NCBI GenBank assembly: GCA_036250225.1
Contig: JAPZLL010000030.1
Coordinates: 62,001 to 126,000, forward strand
DNA length: 64,000 nt
Source of the DNA: Cercophora sp. LCS_1
Taxonomy: Eukaryota > Ascomycota > Sordariomycetes > Sordariales > Lasiosphaeriaceae
Reading direction: 5' to 3'
Shown here: positions 20,357 through 31,812 of the stretch, piece by piece
How positions within the stretch are numbered: the stretch's first letter is position 1
Layout of the letters: each line of letters opens with the position of its first letter
Translations under genes and position numbers: made by a program
The notes under the pieces: model-generated
What the model was told of the DNA's origin: nothing
Databases searched by the model: none
What the model saw: the letters and a program-made list of their open reading frames with translations, nothing else

Positions 20357-20983
20357 TCACTTGAAGTCACTTGCTTGTAAATTCCTCGTCATGGAGGGGA
20401 GCTTGACAACCAAGCCGTCAAGTTCTTTTGTCATGACCACTTGGCAGCCGAGACGACTGGTTTCCGTCAGCCCAAAGGCCAGGTCGAGCATGTCATTCTC
20501 ATCATCATCGGGCTCAGGCATCCTGTCATAAAAGTCCTGGTCCGTAACGATGACATGGCATGTTGAGCATGCGCATGATCCTCCGCAGGCGCCCTCCATC
20601 TCTAGATCGTGTGCCTGGGCAATATCGAGCAGGTTGTCCCCCTTGTTGACGGCGACCTTGGTCTCGACTCCGTCCTTGTCGATGAAGGTGACGTAAAGCC
20701 TAAGCGATGTGAGACACGGAGTACCCTGGTGGCCACTGACAACAACTTACTCCTCGCCTGGCTTTGGAGGGTCGACGTGACCATGGGAGGCCACGGGAGA
20801 GGTGGAAAATGCCCGGGCCTGAGACCGTAACGAGCAGGGGCCGGAGGCCCGGGGTCTGGATACCCTCGGCGTTACGCGCACTTTGCTGTAGCACCGCACA
20901 TGCTGTACAATGCTGCTAGACGGCTTTGTCGGGAGAAGTCTCAGCCTGGCGGCGCGCTGGGAAAACGTTCTGAAGGCCGACAT
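20357..20983 (-). CDS. yah1: Mitochondrial [2Fe-2S] ferredoxin (adrenodoxin type)
   Basis: Two exons (20983-20751, 20699-20357) give 191 residues. The first 70 residues are Arg/Ser-rich without acidic residues, a mitochondrial presequence. The ferredoxin fold starts at LYVTFIDKDGVETKV. Cluster cysteines are C116, C122, C125 and C163 (C-x5-C-x2-C-x37-C) within ACGGSCACSTC and RLGCQV, with the acidic interaction helix PEPDDDENDMLDLAFGL between them, as in adrenodoxin and yeast Yah1. The protein passes electrons from ferredoxin reductase to the matrix Fe-S assembly machinery and to heme A synthesis. ATG 20983 is chosen because the upstream extension begins with TTG. It is divergent from the Ugo1 gene, another mitochondrial protein, across 530 bp. 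Confidence 0.95.
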
Positions 20984-21515
20984 TTTTGGAAGTCGAGATG
21001 GTGGGAAAGCAGCGGGGTGCAATTTGCGCCAAGAGCAGATCAGAGAGAGGCCAGGACGAGCGACGGCAGCGAGGAGAGGGAGAGAAGACAGGAGGAAGAG
21101 GAGCGACCAATTTCAAGGTACTGGTAAGAGTCAATGCCAAAGCCCCCGCGCGGCGCAACGGTTCAATACATGTTGGTTTGCTTGGGGAGAAGCAAACATG
21201 CATCCATTCACCCAATGCCAATGGGAGAGCTTGGATGGATTTTCAATGTTGGATGCGCTCTGATATGAAGATGGGCCCTTGCAGGATCGCCAAGCGCCGT
21301 TATCACGCCCCGATTATGCAATAGCCCAGCCACAAAGCGGGATGGCTATCTTATCGCCTACCAAATTCATTTCACCTCAACTCCGTCATGCAGATGCAAG
21401 CTCCCGAACTCGACAATCTCGACCGCCTCCATCGTTGTGCCGGTCGCGCGGGCACCCCAACGCAACTCGCAACCCCGATTTCCCGTCCCCTGGCCCCGCC
21501 CATGCGCCGGGCACC
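20984..21515. promoter_or_regulatory. Divergent promoter region, ferredoxin and Ugo1 genes
   Basis: About 530 bp between the two divergent starts, both for mitochondrial proteins. No distinct motif is claimed. The downstream open frame extends back to 21279 but only from a TTG. Confidence 0.45.
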
Positions 21516-23141
21516 ATGGCGAACCACAGCGAAGGGGTAAACCCCCTCAGGCCATACTACATCCCACCGACAATTGGCGAACCACCAGAGCTCCCGCCAA
21601 CACCAGGGCCCCATGCATTCTCGCACAGCAATGCCACAGGCAATTACGCCTCCAAAGCCCGCGACATCTTTTCCGATATCGATCTGAAGGACTACGTTGC
21701 GGAACCCTCGCCCTCACTTGTTCAATCGGTCAAGGAGCTTATCGACGAGCTAGCATGGAAGTATACCTCGGTTTTGATGGCCCAGCCATTCGAGGTGGCT
21801 AAGACCATTCTACAAGTACGAATCCAGGACGACCTCGGCGGACTCGCAGCGGCTGCTGCTGCAGAGGAAGAGGCAAAGCGGGCGGTACAAGCAAGTCAGA
21901 GGACGCCCGGATACGACCAAGTATGTCCTTCGCCAAACTGGGGACAGGATCTGGGGTTGACAAACGATATCCAGGCCGCAGACTCGGACTCGGACTTGGA
22001 TGAGATGTCATATTTTACCTCCAATACTCCGAGCACACCTACGCCTTCCTATTCCCATTCGCGAAGAAAGAAGCAGCAGCAGCCTCAGAGCCCGGTCCAG
22101 TCGCCGACAGTTCCGTCAAAACCCCTCCCCGCACATCAACTCCTCATCCGCACCCCAAACTCGGTCCTCGAAGTCATCGCTCAGTTATGGCAAAAGGAGG
22201 GCGCCTGGGGTGTTTTTAAAGGAGCGAACGCAACGTTCATCTACTCAGTCCTCTCATCCCTGCTCGAGAACTGGTCCCGCAGTCTCCTGAGCGCCCTCTT
22301 CAACGTCCCCGATCTTGGCGTCAAAAACGACCTGGACCGCCTCATTGATATCGCCTCTCCATACCCATGGGCCTCTCTGTTTGTGGCTGCCACGGCGGCT
22401 GTCACAACAGGCCTGATCCTCGCACCCCTGGACCTTGTCCGCACACGGTAAGCCCTTGCATCTTTCCCCTCCCGATGACATCATCGCTAATCATCCTTCA
22501 GTTTCGTGATAACTTCCACCGCACGCGGGACACGACGTACCTTTGCTGCCCTCCGAAATCTCCCTTCCTATCTCTGCCCACCAGCTCTCTTCCTCCCAAC
22601 AGTCTTGCACTCCCTCGTCCATCCCCTCCTCACCCTCTCCACACCCCTCGTCCTGCGGAGCCACTTCATGATCGACCGGGAGGCCGCACCCTTTACTTTC
22701 TCCTTTTCCAAGTTCTGCACCTCTACAGTTGCATTATTCGTCAAACTCCCGCTCGAAACAGTGCTCCGCCGAGGGCAAGTCGCCGTTCTTAGCTCACCTA
22801 GCTACCTCGAAGCGCTCGAGGCACCCCAACCAGGCAGAGGAAGGAGGGTCGGAGGGGATCAACTCGAGACCGTTATACCTGTCGGGCCGTACCGCGATGT
22901 CTTTGGCACAATGTACAGCATCGTCAACGAGGAGGGGTCCCACGCCGTTTTAACAACACCGCCACCCAGGAACAGCAGGACCGCATCGGCGAGGAAAGGC
23001 AAACCCGCCGTCACCGAGACGGTATATAGGCAAGGTCAAGGTCTGGGCGGACTGCTGCGAGGATGGAAAGTGAGTTGGTGGGGACTGGTCGGGCTCTGGT
23101 CGGCCGGAGTTCTCGGCGGTGGAGGTGATGGCGAGTTCTAA
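21516..23141 (+). CDS. ugo1: Mitochondrial fusion protein Ugo1 (modified mitochondrial carrier)
   Basis: Two exons (21516-22447, 22502-23141) encode 523 residues, starting MANHSEGVNPLRPYY. The N-terminal region carries IDLKDYVAEPSPSLVQSV and then a carrier-like repeat KYTSVLMAQPFEVAKTILQVR. A long polar insertion (about residues 105-205, Ser/Pro/Gln-rich) follows, then a second repeat with APLDLVRTRF joined exactly across the intron, and a third with KLPLETVLRRGQ. Ugo1 is an outer-membrane protein that links the fusion GTPases Fzo1 and Mgm1 in fungi; its degenerate carrier motifs (no consecutive canonical PxDxxK set) distinguish it from inner-membrane transporters. The motif order and length fit filamentous-fungal Ugo1. 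Confidence 0.9.
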
Positions 23142-23869
23142 GACCCTTCCTACCTCACTCACCTGCTATGACAAAAGGTGTGGTGTTTCTGTAAAATCTC
23201 CCGTTTGCTTGAAACGACGGACGAACATCCCCATTTTTCCCCACTTCACATTCACCTGGATTCCTTTTACCGGCGTTTTATTTTTCTCAATGTGGATGAT
23301 GGTTGGTGGGTAAAGGAGGTTGTTGTGGTGATTCCCCGCTCATGAAGGTATGAACATGACATCCCTTAGCTCTCCCGACCTTTTCGACGCTCTCTCACCC
23401 CTGGTGGGATGCTGGTATACCCAGGGTTTCAATGATGCTCGAGGGCTATTGGTAGATAAAAGGATAGACAAGGAATGGACTGTGTATGAGGAACCGGGCA
23501 TTCCCGTCCGCTGAAAATGGATGCAAAGGGTGCTTCGTCATCTACACGCACATATCCTCCCCCATAAAAATCGGATGCACCGGGAAGTTGTAAGTGTGTT
23601 TCAATAGTAGACGTGGGCCAAAGGTCAGAAATGCCGAGAATTGCAGTCACGAAGCCGCAGGAACTGATTTTGAACATAGAAATGGAATATATGCCGGTTG
23701 AAGAAGTATATACATGAAGTATGGTCGGCGAAGACTCCATTCACCGCATCACATCTTCTTGAGGTCTCTCTCGAGCTCACATCCCACTTTCATCACCGTC
23801 CACCATCACTTATCCCATCAAAACAAGAGCTTCAACATCCCCTTCACCACCATCCGGACCATCTGTCCC
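23142..23869. other. Intergenic region between ugo1 and the AA9 gene (convergent)
   Basis: About 730 bp of shared 3' space. A long plus-strand open frame from 23714 runs antisense through the AA9 gene but is a Gly/Ser-rich shadow with no domain. Nothing else is supported. Confidence 0.5.
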
Positions 23870-24919
23870 TTAGACGCACTGGGAGTAGTAGGGGTTGAGA
23901 ACAGTGCAGGTAGAGCCCGAGACGCAGGTGGTAGGGCCAGTCCAGCCAATGCCACCGCACTGTCCCCACTTCTGAGCAGGAGTGCCGGTGGACTGGGTGG
24001 TGGTGGGCTGAGGAGCAGCGGTGGTGGGAGCAGCAGTGGTAGGGACAGCGGTGGTGGTGATGAGAGTGGTGGGGGCCTGGTTGGTGGTGGTAGGCTGAGG
24101 AGCAACAGTGGAGCCGGTATCCTGACCAGGGAGGGTGGCAGTGCGGGTAGCGGTGGCAGTCGACTTGCTCTGGGCGACGGTGCTGGCAACGCCGGCAATG
24201 AGGGCCGGGCCGGGCACGGGGTAGACAGGGCTGGAAACCCAAGGGTTGAAGAGAATACCGGGGCTGGTGGAGGTGTAGAGCGAGGTACCGGCAACGCCAG
24301 CAGGGGAGTTGTTACCGCTGCCAGTGACGCGGAGGTTGAGGCACTGGGGGTAGGCCTGGGCGCCGTTGGGGTTGGCACCGCCGTGGAGGGCGACGATCTC
24401 GTGACGGAGGACGTAGTTGCCCGCCTTCAGGTCAGCAGGGATCTGAACGAGCCAACTGTTGCCGTTGGCACGGAGAACGTCCGAAGCCCAGCCGTTGCTG
24501 TAGCCACCGGCTCCGATCTTGAAGAAGCGGAGCGAGGCAGGGTCGACAGTCTCGCAGGGTCCGTTGCAGTTAGCAAGATAGTCGATGACGGGGCCGACGT
24601 GGGACTCGGGCCACTCGGGAGTCCAGACAATGCTGATCTTGTCACCAGCGGCGACGGTGGCATGGCCCTTGCCGGGCTTGGCGCCCTTGTGGCAGATGAT
24701 CTCGGACGTGCCGAAGTTGACGGGTTCAATGAAGCCGTTGTCCTGGTTGAGAGCAGACCAACCGATCACATCAGGGGCCGCGCTGGGGTTGTAGAAGTCG
24801 GTCGTTGGGTCATAGTTGCGGTACTGGTTACCGTTGACAATGATGTGGCTGACGTGACCGTGGGCTGAGACGAGGGCAGCACCGGCCAACGAAGCAAAGA
24901 GGGCAGATCGGGGAGCCAT
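23870..24919 (-). CDS. AA9 lytic polysaccharide monooxygenase with C-terminal CBM1
   Basis: Single exon, 349 residues. A signal peptide ends before H20 ([10 protein letters not shown]), leaving the N-terminal histidine that forms half of the copper histidine brace. The second brace histidine is H86 ([12 protein letters not shown]) and the axial tyrosine is Y190 in GAQAYPQC. The family segments [10 protein letters not shown] and LRHEIVALH are present. A Thr/Pro-rich linker (about 245-313) leads to a fungal CBM1 ([15 protein letters not shown] ... NPYYSQCV). The secreted enzyme oxidatively cleaves crystalline cellulose or related glucans, using electrons from cellobiose dehydrogenase or phenols. 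Such genes are normally induced by cellulose and repressed by glucose. No intron, no defect. Confidence 0.97.
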   Translation of the reverse strand: MAPRSALFASLAGAALVSAHGHVSHIIVNGNQYRNYDPTTDFYNPSAAPDVIGWSALNQDNGFIEPVNFGTSEIICHKGAKPGKGHATVAAGDKISIVWTPEWPESHVGPVIDYLANCNGPCETVDPASLRFFKIGAGGYSNGWASDVLRANGNSWLVQIPADLKAGNYVLRHEIVALHGGANPNGAQAYPQCLNLRVTGSGNNSPAGVAGTSLYTSTSPGILFNPWVSSPVYPVPGPALIAGVASTVAQSKSTATATRTATLPGQDTGSTVAPQPTTTNQAPTTLITTTAVPTTAAPTTAAPQPTTTQSTGTPAQKWGQCGGIGWTGPTTCVSGSTCTVLNPYYSQCV

Positions 24920-27082
24920 GTTTACGACTGTGGCGGATTGGCGAGGTGATTAACGGACCCGGGAGTGATCGGTGGTGGGTGTGATGTTGATCTGGAGCTG
25001 GATGCTGATCGACTGCCATGATACCGGCGGGTGCGAGGTTCTTTATACAAGATCCAACGGCAGCATCCCCATCCAGGAATGCGGCGTCCTCCACGCATGG
25101 AGTCTTGGTCGGGGGAACCGGGACGATACCACCGCAATATTGGAGGAATGCAACAGAAGACGGGGAAGTGGGTCGGCCGACAGTCTGGAAACCATCATGT
25201 GGCCATGCTTGGTCAGGACCGTGGCGTCCCTGGCCATGGTCTGGATGGTGATGGAGGCGTGCTGGGGAAGCGTCCAGGGAGACGCGCGGTCCTGGACGCG
25301 AAGCCCAAGGGGGGCAACGGTAGCATCCGCCCCGGGTTGTCGTTGAGGACAGTGGAACTCCAGGAAATATCGGGATGTCTGCCGTCTTGATGCCATCCCT
25401 TTTGCTATGAGCTAATCTTGGAGAGCCGCAAATCAAGCGCTTGGAGAATCGAGGCTGTGACGCGATTGGCGGGAGCTGTCGATGGGGAGGGCCAGCAACA
25501 ACAGTGGTTCCCGGGAACGCATCCAGAAGGCGATGCTGCTGTTACCCCAGACTGGGGATGGTCATGCTGGATTCGGCATTTGGAGAGCCTCTTCCGATCC
25601 AGGTGCGGTAAGGCGCCATCAGAGTGGCACTGAGCCCAGACCCCCCACCAAACCGTGGAGAAGGAATGCAACGGCGCGTTTCGATGCCAACGGCGACGGC
25701 GAGGAGACGATGCAACTCTGCCCGGCCCCAGCAAATGTCGCTAACGGCCAGCCATGTGGTGATCCTAAGCGACACCAAACCGTCGAGCTCGATGGGCCAC
25801 TCTGACGAAGGGGCGACCCGGAAGCTGTCAACGACTTTAGCCTCTGAGGGAAGTGTCCCAACTCCAAGGTTCACGCAATATCGAGAGACGTTAGTTACCG
25901 CTCGAAATACCGGGGTGCAGAGGCGAGAACGGCACGGTAGTGTTGAGTGTGGCCATTTTTGGAGCGCAATTGAACTGCTTTGAACGACAGTCGATGAAGG
26001 AGGCCAGCATCTGCAAAACCCAAGATCGGTTTGTCAATGGGAAACAGCCAAGCCCCATGCTTTCGCACACAAGAAAGGGGCCAAGCTGGATAGCGCCATC
26101 GTCCCTACCAAACTCGTTGGCCAAGCCGTCGCTCCTTCCATCTCCCAGCATAACGTCATCTTCCTCAGAGCCCGTGCAACAAAATTCCTGCTCAACCCCA
26201 GTTCAACGCAACGGAGGTTCATTCGCCTAGCGCAAATGGTAACAGAAGGCTTTGGAAGTTTTTCTGATCATCTGGATCTGACGTTACGGCAACTCGGCGC
26301 GACGCCGAACCAAGCCACCCGTCAGCCCGACGCTACGAACATCGAGCATCTTGGCAGAGGCCCGTTTCCAGCTCGTCTTCACATTGCACCCAAGATTCAC
26401 GCCCGCTCATGAGCCTTTGACCCACTGCGCACCTGCCACCTTCTCAGCTTCATTGCTTGCAAGCCGAGGCTATATCTTGCACTCAACAACGGTTAGGTTT
26501 GACATCTCCGCGACGAAAAATAGCAATGCCAACAAGTCATTCCAAGCTGGCAGGCACCCACAACCGAGACTCAGTTTGAGGGCGACCTGATCAAGCGATA
26601 TTCGGCAAACCGACCGTAACCTAGTAGGAGGGTACTGAGAAGATAGGCCAGCGGCACAGCTCCCCATCAGAATGATGTTTCAACCCAACAGTTCTTTTCC
26701 CCAGTGCGAGACCGAGAGAATTTCGAACCCTCGCATGGTTAATAAGGTCTTCACTCTCAGAATCATCGCCTCCCCAGGTCAACATTGCAGTCTTGAGACC
26801 TTCCAAGGGTCGGCGGTTGAATGGCGACACCGAGCTCTGAGGGCATTCACCATTCACTCCCCGTTGACGCACAGTCCGACACACACAAGGCCAATGCGGG
26901 CAATTCAATCAACCATTCCCTCCAATAACCTTTCACATTCACACATCGTTCGAAAATACCAACAGAAAGGTTCACCATGCCGAGCGCGAGCGTAAAGTGG
27001 CGAGTGGGTTGTGCGTAGACCAAAATGTGGTTTACCCCCAACCCACAACAACAAACTGGGATGGCCCAAACCATCACCAACC
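24920..27082. other. Long gene-poor region upstream of the AA9 gene
   Basis: About 2.1 kb with no supported gene up to the tRNA. The proximal part is the AA9 promoter (TATA at 25041). Further up there is a GGCTAA motif on the minus strand (25842-25837) that matches the XlnR/Xyr1 core, and scattered SYGGRG CreA-type hexamers such as CTGGGG at 25262; both motifs are short and could be chance. Several GC-rich open frames on both strands at 25.0-25.9 kb look like composition effects. Confidence 0.45.
25041..25047 (-). promoter_or_regulatory. TATA box of the AA9 gene
   Basis: The minus strand reads TATAAAG about 122 bp before the AA9 ATG, in the normal range for a strongly inducible secreted-enzyme gene. 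Confidence 0.5.
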
Positions 27083-27164
27083 GGCCGAATGGCGTAATGG
27101 TAGCGCGTGGTCCTCCTATGAGAGACTCAGACTGAGGTTGTGGGTTCGAGTCCCATTTCGGTCG
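27083..27164 (+). tRNA. tRNA-Arg (anticodon CCU) with a 10-nt intron
   Basis: The acceptor stem pairs GGCCGAA (27083-27089) with UUCGGUC (27157-27163). The D stem is GCGU/GCGC with UAAUGGUA-type loop. The anticodon stem UGGUC (27108-27112) pairs with GACUG (27130-27134). The T arm is GUGGG-UUCGAGU-CCCAU. The 17-nt stretch inside the anticodon stem resolves as a 7-nt loop CUCCUA/A plus a 10-nt intron (27119-27128) after position 37, the standard nuclear tRNA intron site. Anticodon CCU reads AGG (Arg). Mature length is 72 nt. The intron placement and therefore the anticodon is inference, but no other register gives a proper stem. Confidence 0.85.
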
Positions 27165-27277
27165 TCAACAGCTTTTTGCATTGCAGATTCAGGCTCCAGA
27201 TGCTAGTCATGATGGCCCACAGACTGGTTGAGGAGCGACATCCCCACCCTTTCAATGGGATCCCTTTTTGCCTTTCT

Positions 27278-28747
27278 CTAGGCAACCCAACTCTTCCAGA
27301 CGTCATCCTTTTTCAGCACCTCAATGTCGTCGTGGCATAGCACGGCCACAACCTCGATGTTCTCCCCGGTCCTGGTGTTCACGTCATGACTTGGGGGCGC
27401 CGCCTTCGCCACCCTCTTGCGTGGGAGGACGACAATGAGTCCATCGCTTTCGAAATACGGAGTTCTCATGAACTCTGGGTGACCTAGCCCAGCCCCAAAG
27501 TCGCTCTCATATAGTCCCATGTTGGCCCAACTCGTCACCGACAAGTCAGGCCCATATGAACGAACCCAGTTGGGCACGACATTCCTAACGTCCTCAGCCT
27601 GATCCATCAACGTCATCACCTGTCCGATATGGCTGGCAGTTACGCGCCTGGTGGCCTCATAGGCACTCTCGATGAGGGGAGTGATCGATGACAGGTCAGC
27701 CGTGGCATGGCACCTTGACCCAATGTCTGCCAAGATCTCAACGTCCACCTCCTGCACTCCAAACAGGTTGACATTCCCAAGGTAAGGTCCCTCAGCAAAT
27801 TTATGTCCAAGCATTCGTCTCCCGTTGACCGCAAACCCCAGCTTGGACCTTTCAGCCCCTAAGCTTCCTCCTTTTCTGGCCAACCTCGCCTTCGTCACAC
27901 ACGCCCACACGACCGCACACAGAACGTTGTTTGTTGTCAAGGCTTTTTCGTCTCCGACTTTGCCCTTGAGACTATCCCGGGCTGCTTCCAGTCTGGTAAT
28001 GTCGAAAGTGAACAGCGCCGTCGCTCCTTTGGGCAGAGCTTGACCCCGAGACAACGCTGTCCCGGCCACCTCACAGGCGACACAGAATTCCGGAAGCTCT
28101 TTCAGAACATCGCCGAATCTCTTCTCAGTGTCATCTTGTACCCTCCCAACACCTCTCCAAAGCAGCTCGTCCCTGATGAACACTTCATCGCCACGCGGGC
28201 TGATATTCATCTCGCCCCTTGTGCAAGCCCCCCAAAACTTGATAAGCTCTGATACCCCCGTTCCATCAGCAACTGCATGGTGAGTTGCCACCCCGAGGAC
28301 GACCCCCTCGTCAAGGAGCGCATAGCTAGCCGCAAAGACTGGGGCTCCGGATGCCGTGGGGTTGGCAGCGCGACGAGCATCAAGGAGTTGGGGGAACGTG
28401 TTGTGAAAGTATGAGATGGGTGCTCCCGATGCTTTCAATTCGCTAAAGGAGGTCGTTCCGACGCTGGATGGGATGTGGAGGAGAGTAATTGGCGTATCCG
28501 TAGGTGAGGTGGTGATAGCAACGCGACCGCGGTGAACAGCCACTGGTTCGGATGGCGGTGGCAGGGTCACCGTTCCCTTGAGAAACGGAAGTTGCGAGGC
28601 GAGAACGTCAAGACCCGCTTGGATGGTTTTGATTGCATCGGATGGGGATGGTGAGGCGAAGATGAGAAAGACCCTGACATCGACTCTGGGCATGTACTGG
28701 TCCAATGGCGACAGGTAGGTCGTTTGAGAGCCCGACGAGGACGCCAT
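27278..28747 (-). CDS. BAHD-like acyltransferase (fungal transferase family)
   Basis: Single exon, 489 residues from ATG 28747 (MASSSGSQTTYLSP); the 26-codon upstream extension begins with GTG. The catalytic HxxxD motif is at H157-D161 (THHAVADGTGVSEL). The N-terminal YLSPLDQYMPRVDV start and a late SDFGAGLGHPEF segment (in place of the plant DFGWG) mark the fungal BAHD-like group, which includes trichothecene 3-O-acetyltransferase and ergot or polyketide acyltransferases. It should transfer an acyl group from acyl-CoA to an alcohol or amine of a small molecule. No biosynthetic cluster surrounds it, so the substrate is open (self-protection by acetylation is one option). Confidence 0.85.
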   Translation of the reverse strand: MASSSGSQTTYLSPLDQYMPRVDVRVFLIFASPSPSDAIKTIQAGLDVLASQLPFLKGTVTLPPPSEPVAVHRGRVAITTSPTDTPITLLHIPSSVGTTSFSELKASGAPISYFHNTFPQLLDARRAANPTASGAPVFAASYALLDEGVVLGVATHHAVADGTGVSELIKFWGACTRGEMNISPRGDEVFIRDELLWRGVGRVQDDTEKRFGDVLKELPEFCVACEVAGTALSRGQALPKGATALFTFDITRLEAARDSLKGKVGDEKALTTNNVLCAVVWACVTKARLARKGGSLGAERSKLGFAVNGRRMLGHKFAEGPYLGNVNLFGVQEVDVEILADIGSRCHATADLSSITPLIESAYEATRRVTASHIGQVMTLMDQAEDVRNVVPNWVRSYGPDLSVTSWANMGLYESDFGAGLGHPEFMRTPYFESDGLIVVLPRKRVAKAAPPSHDVNTRTGENIEVVAVLCHDDIEVLKKDDVWKSWVA

Positions 28748-31700
28748 GGTTGATTGGTTCAATGCCACAAGGTGTCGTCTGTGTGTGATTGCTGTCGTGT
28801 TGATTGCAGACCTGCAAAATCTCACGTTGTTTCGCTCCCGGATTTATAACACTTATCAATGCTTACGAAAGGGAAAGATCCGATCGTGGCCACGGCAAGA
28901 TGCGGCCGTTGCCGTCTGACTCATTCACCGTCGGGTGCTCTTGCAGTATGCATGTTGATCTTGTTTCAACTCATCCCAGCCCTCGAAAAAAACGATAAAC
29001 GGGCAGTATACCGGAACAGTTAAAAAGCACAATACCAGGCGCGGAGCAGGAACAAAAGAGCTTCACCCGCTGCAGCTAGAAACAATTGCGGCCCCGAGGG
29101 CTCGAGCTTATTCAATTCAAGACGAGCCGCAACAGTCTGGGAGACACGCCGACCAGAGGGAGTTGCGGATACAACCCAGGTCTTCAAGATCTTTATTTTT
29201 TGCCAAGTTCAGGAAACTGAGTCGCACGATTCAGAGAAACCCTCAACGCATCACTGCGACCTACCTATACACCAGTAGATAGAGGGTGCTTGTCTGGTTG
29301 GCTCCGAGACATACATTATCACACCGCCGTGTGTCTCGGACGTGTAAGTCAATCTTGAAATGCCTGCAAATATTACCCAAGGCACCAGAGTTTTCTGTTG
29401 ATGTTTTATGGAAGGAAAGATCCAAGTTCAAACTACTTGAAGTGGCGTCAGCTGGATTTACTACGCTATCTCGCGTTTTTCCCGAACTCGGTGAATTCGT
29501 GGAACATGTAGCTTCAAGTTCTTGCTGTGCATTTACAAAAGATTGGCATATTGAAGGAGTTGTTATGGCCAAAGTACGGTAGAAAGCCAAGTCCCTGGCG
29601 AAAAAGACGCATACCCCCAAAAAGAGAGAGGAAAAAGAGAAGGAAATTGCTTTTGAAAAAGGGGGCGTGTCCAAGGTCGCAATACAGTATATACCATCCT
29701 ACAGACATCACATCAATATTCCAAAGGTACTGAAGAATACTCATGGCCCTTTGAATAAAATCATCGATGCTGGGGGTATTGTATGCATGCCAAAGTTGAG
29801 TGTGTCGGTCAGGAGCACTTAGGTAAACGGCATCAGTGGTAAGGGATACTGTGTGCCCTTTCTCTATCACCAACTTATCCTCATCGAAGCGTATCGTCCC
29901 AACCGACTGGAACCAAACAGCTCACTCTGACAGATGGAAACACCAAATGCTGGAGCTGCACTTGGATCGTTGGACAACGTTAGACCATGTTGGGGGTCAA
30001 ACTTGACGCCCGATTCAACGAGCGCTGTGAGCTGTTTCATTGGCCTTTCAATGCCATTTTGAGTGGCACAGACTGCTGATTTCAAATCGGTAGTGCTACC
30101 ACGGGCGCATCCAGTCGCTTTAGAGTTACAGCTGCTCGCTGACCTACGCACGTAGACTTGAACTCCATCAGCAAATCTGCTTGCCGCCTTCAATTAGACT
30201 CACTCACACTAAACTGGTGTTCCCGGCAAAGCATAGTTTCCTAGTATTGATCCTGTCTAGGTTGTTCTATATTGGGTAGCTGCTAAGCTTCTCGAGGCAG
30301 GGTGGCGCCAACTGGGGGCTGGGCCAACAGCTGTTTCACCCTAACCCCGAGACAGTACCAGGACACTGGAACAAGCGCGAAAGCCCGTCGTGTTGGCGGA
30401 TAACTGCCCAATCTAACAATAGCCGGAACGGCGTTCTCAATTTTCATTTGAGTGGACGAATAGGCCCCTGTTCGCCGAGGAACGGGCTGGCCAAGACACG
30501 AAGGAATGGCGCCTCTCCTAGCCCTACGCATTGGTGCTGTCGCCATGGGTTTTGCTTGATTGCATTTTGCGGCTTGCCTACCCCTCGCCGCTTCCCGTGC
30601 TCACCTGCATCACGCATCACAAATCCAGCAGCCATGAATGCTCCCCGATTGCCACCACCGGGGCGAGGATGCACAAGCAAGTCAGCAAATGCCCGCCGCC
30701 AGATCCATTGGGTTCTATCGACGGCGATTCGGGTCTTGTATCCTTCTCATGCGGACGTGCCCGATGCCATGGCGCAATCATCCCGCACTCATCCATCAGC
30801 GCAACCCAGCTCGCCATGGCCCCACCGGCATTCGATTGATCGACGATCCCTCAGGACTCAGCCCCTCGATTCATTACCCCGCCGTGACTGCCAGCCCCTC
30901 TTTCAAGCCAGAACAGCAACGCAAACGCCGCGCTTGCGTTGCCGACTGCGAGAGCACTCGGCCCTTGCAGGGCTTTTTGTGAGGGTCGTTGGTTTCCTCG
31001 CTGCCTGGATGGGATGGAAGCAGCCCAAGAGCCAGAGCCGGCTCCGAAGCCCACCGACAAGCGCCAGTCAGCGGGCGCCGTCTCCCATCCACCTCCCTGA
31101 CCTGAAGTAGCATCATGCCGCTTATTGTAGTCCTGGGACCAATCCCCACCACATTGGAAGTCGCTTTCTAGCCAACCACGAAGCGCTCACGGTGGAAAGT
31201 GCCGCCCACCCTGCGTGGCCTCATGTCTCCTCATGTCGCTCGACGAGAGGGCTGGCCACGAGCCGCCCTATCCGTGTATCACGCTGCCGCCCGTCTGCGG
31301 CCGTCGTGGTCGCAAGTACATGTCTGTACACCACCATGCTGGCACCAGACCGCTCCGCACTGTACCTAGTGGATGCAGTGTGGACGCAGACCCTGCCTGA
31401 CGTCCTGGACCTGAGGCAGCTCGCCCGTGTCGTTCCTCCCGCGAGAGATTACAGAACACACGAGGGAACCCAACGCCGCCCCCCCTCCTTCACCCCTCCC
31501 GCACCCTGGCCTTTGTGGCTGACCGCCGCAGCTCCGAATAAATGGTGGGTCGCACCCCGCTCAGTAGGCCGGTAAACCGTCCCTCCTGACCCCTCCGTGC
31601 CGCTGCCACATCTCTGTCTTCTTTGCTTCTGTTCCTCAAGAAGCAGTCTTACTTTTCTCTCACACAAAACCAATTCGGGTTTCACTTTGCATCGTCGTTG

Positions 31701-31812
31701 CTCCGATCCAGCCTCACCCGCGCGTTGTCTCGCCGCCTTCGAAGGGTTAAAGGTCGGCGCAACCACATTCTCTCTCACATCGCAACCATCCGCCTGTTGC
31801 GCTGTATTCACC
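28748..31812. other. 3-kb gene-poor region
   Basis: No gene that I can support. Open frames at 29261-29674, 29867-30193 (minus) and 30448-31110 (plus) lack ATG starts, splice continuity or family patterns. A 9-bp perfect inverted repeat sits at 29303-29340. The segment from about 31440 is pyrimidine-rich and is probably the promoter and 5' leader of the coiled-coil gene. Confidence 0.45.

Noticed and set aside
23714..24868. 384-codon plus-strand open frame across the AA9 gene
   Set aside because: Antisense shadow of a GC-rich gene; Gly/Ser low complexity, no domain, no ATG in a sensible place.
24828..25436. Minus-strand open frame overlapping the AA9 start and promoter
   Set aside because: Conflicts with the certain AA9 frame and lacks any motif.
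26680..26770. tRNA-like element on the minus strand (T-arm GAGGG-TTCGAAA-TTCTC with a partly pairing AGACTG/CGGTCT acceptor)
   Set aside because: D arm and anticodon arm do not fold, position 8 is not T, and spacing is 13 nt too long; at best a relic.
29867..30193. 109-codon minus-strand frame with several cysteines, considered as a small secreted protein
   Set aside because: Begins with TTG, has no signal peptide and no ATG; not supported.
30448..31110. 220-codon plus-strand open frame in the gene-poor region
   Set aside because: Arg/Pro/Ser composition like random GC-rich sequence and matching open frames on the opposite strand.
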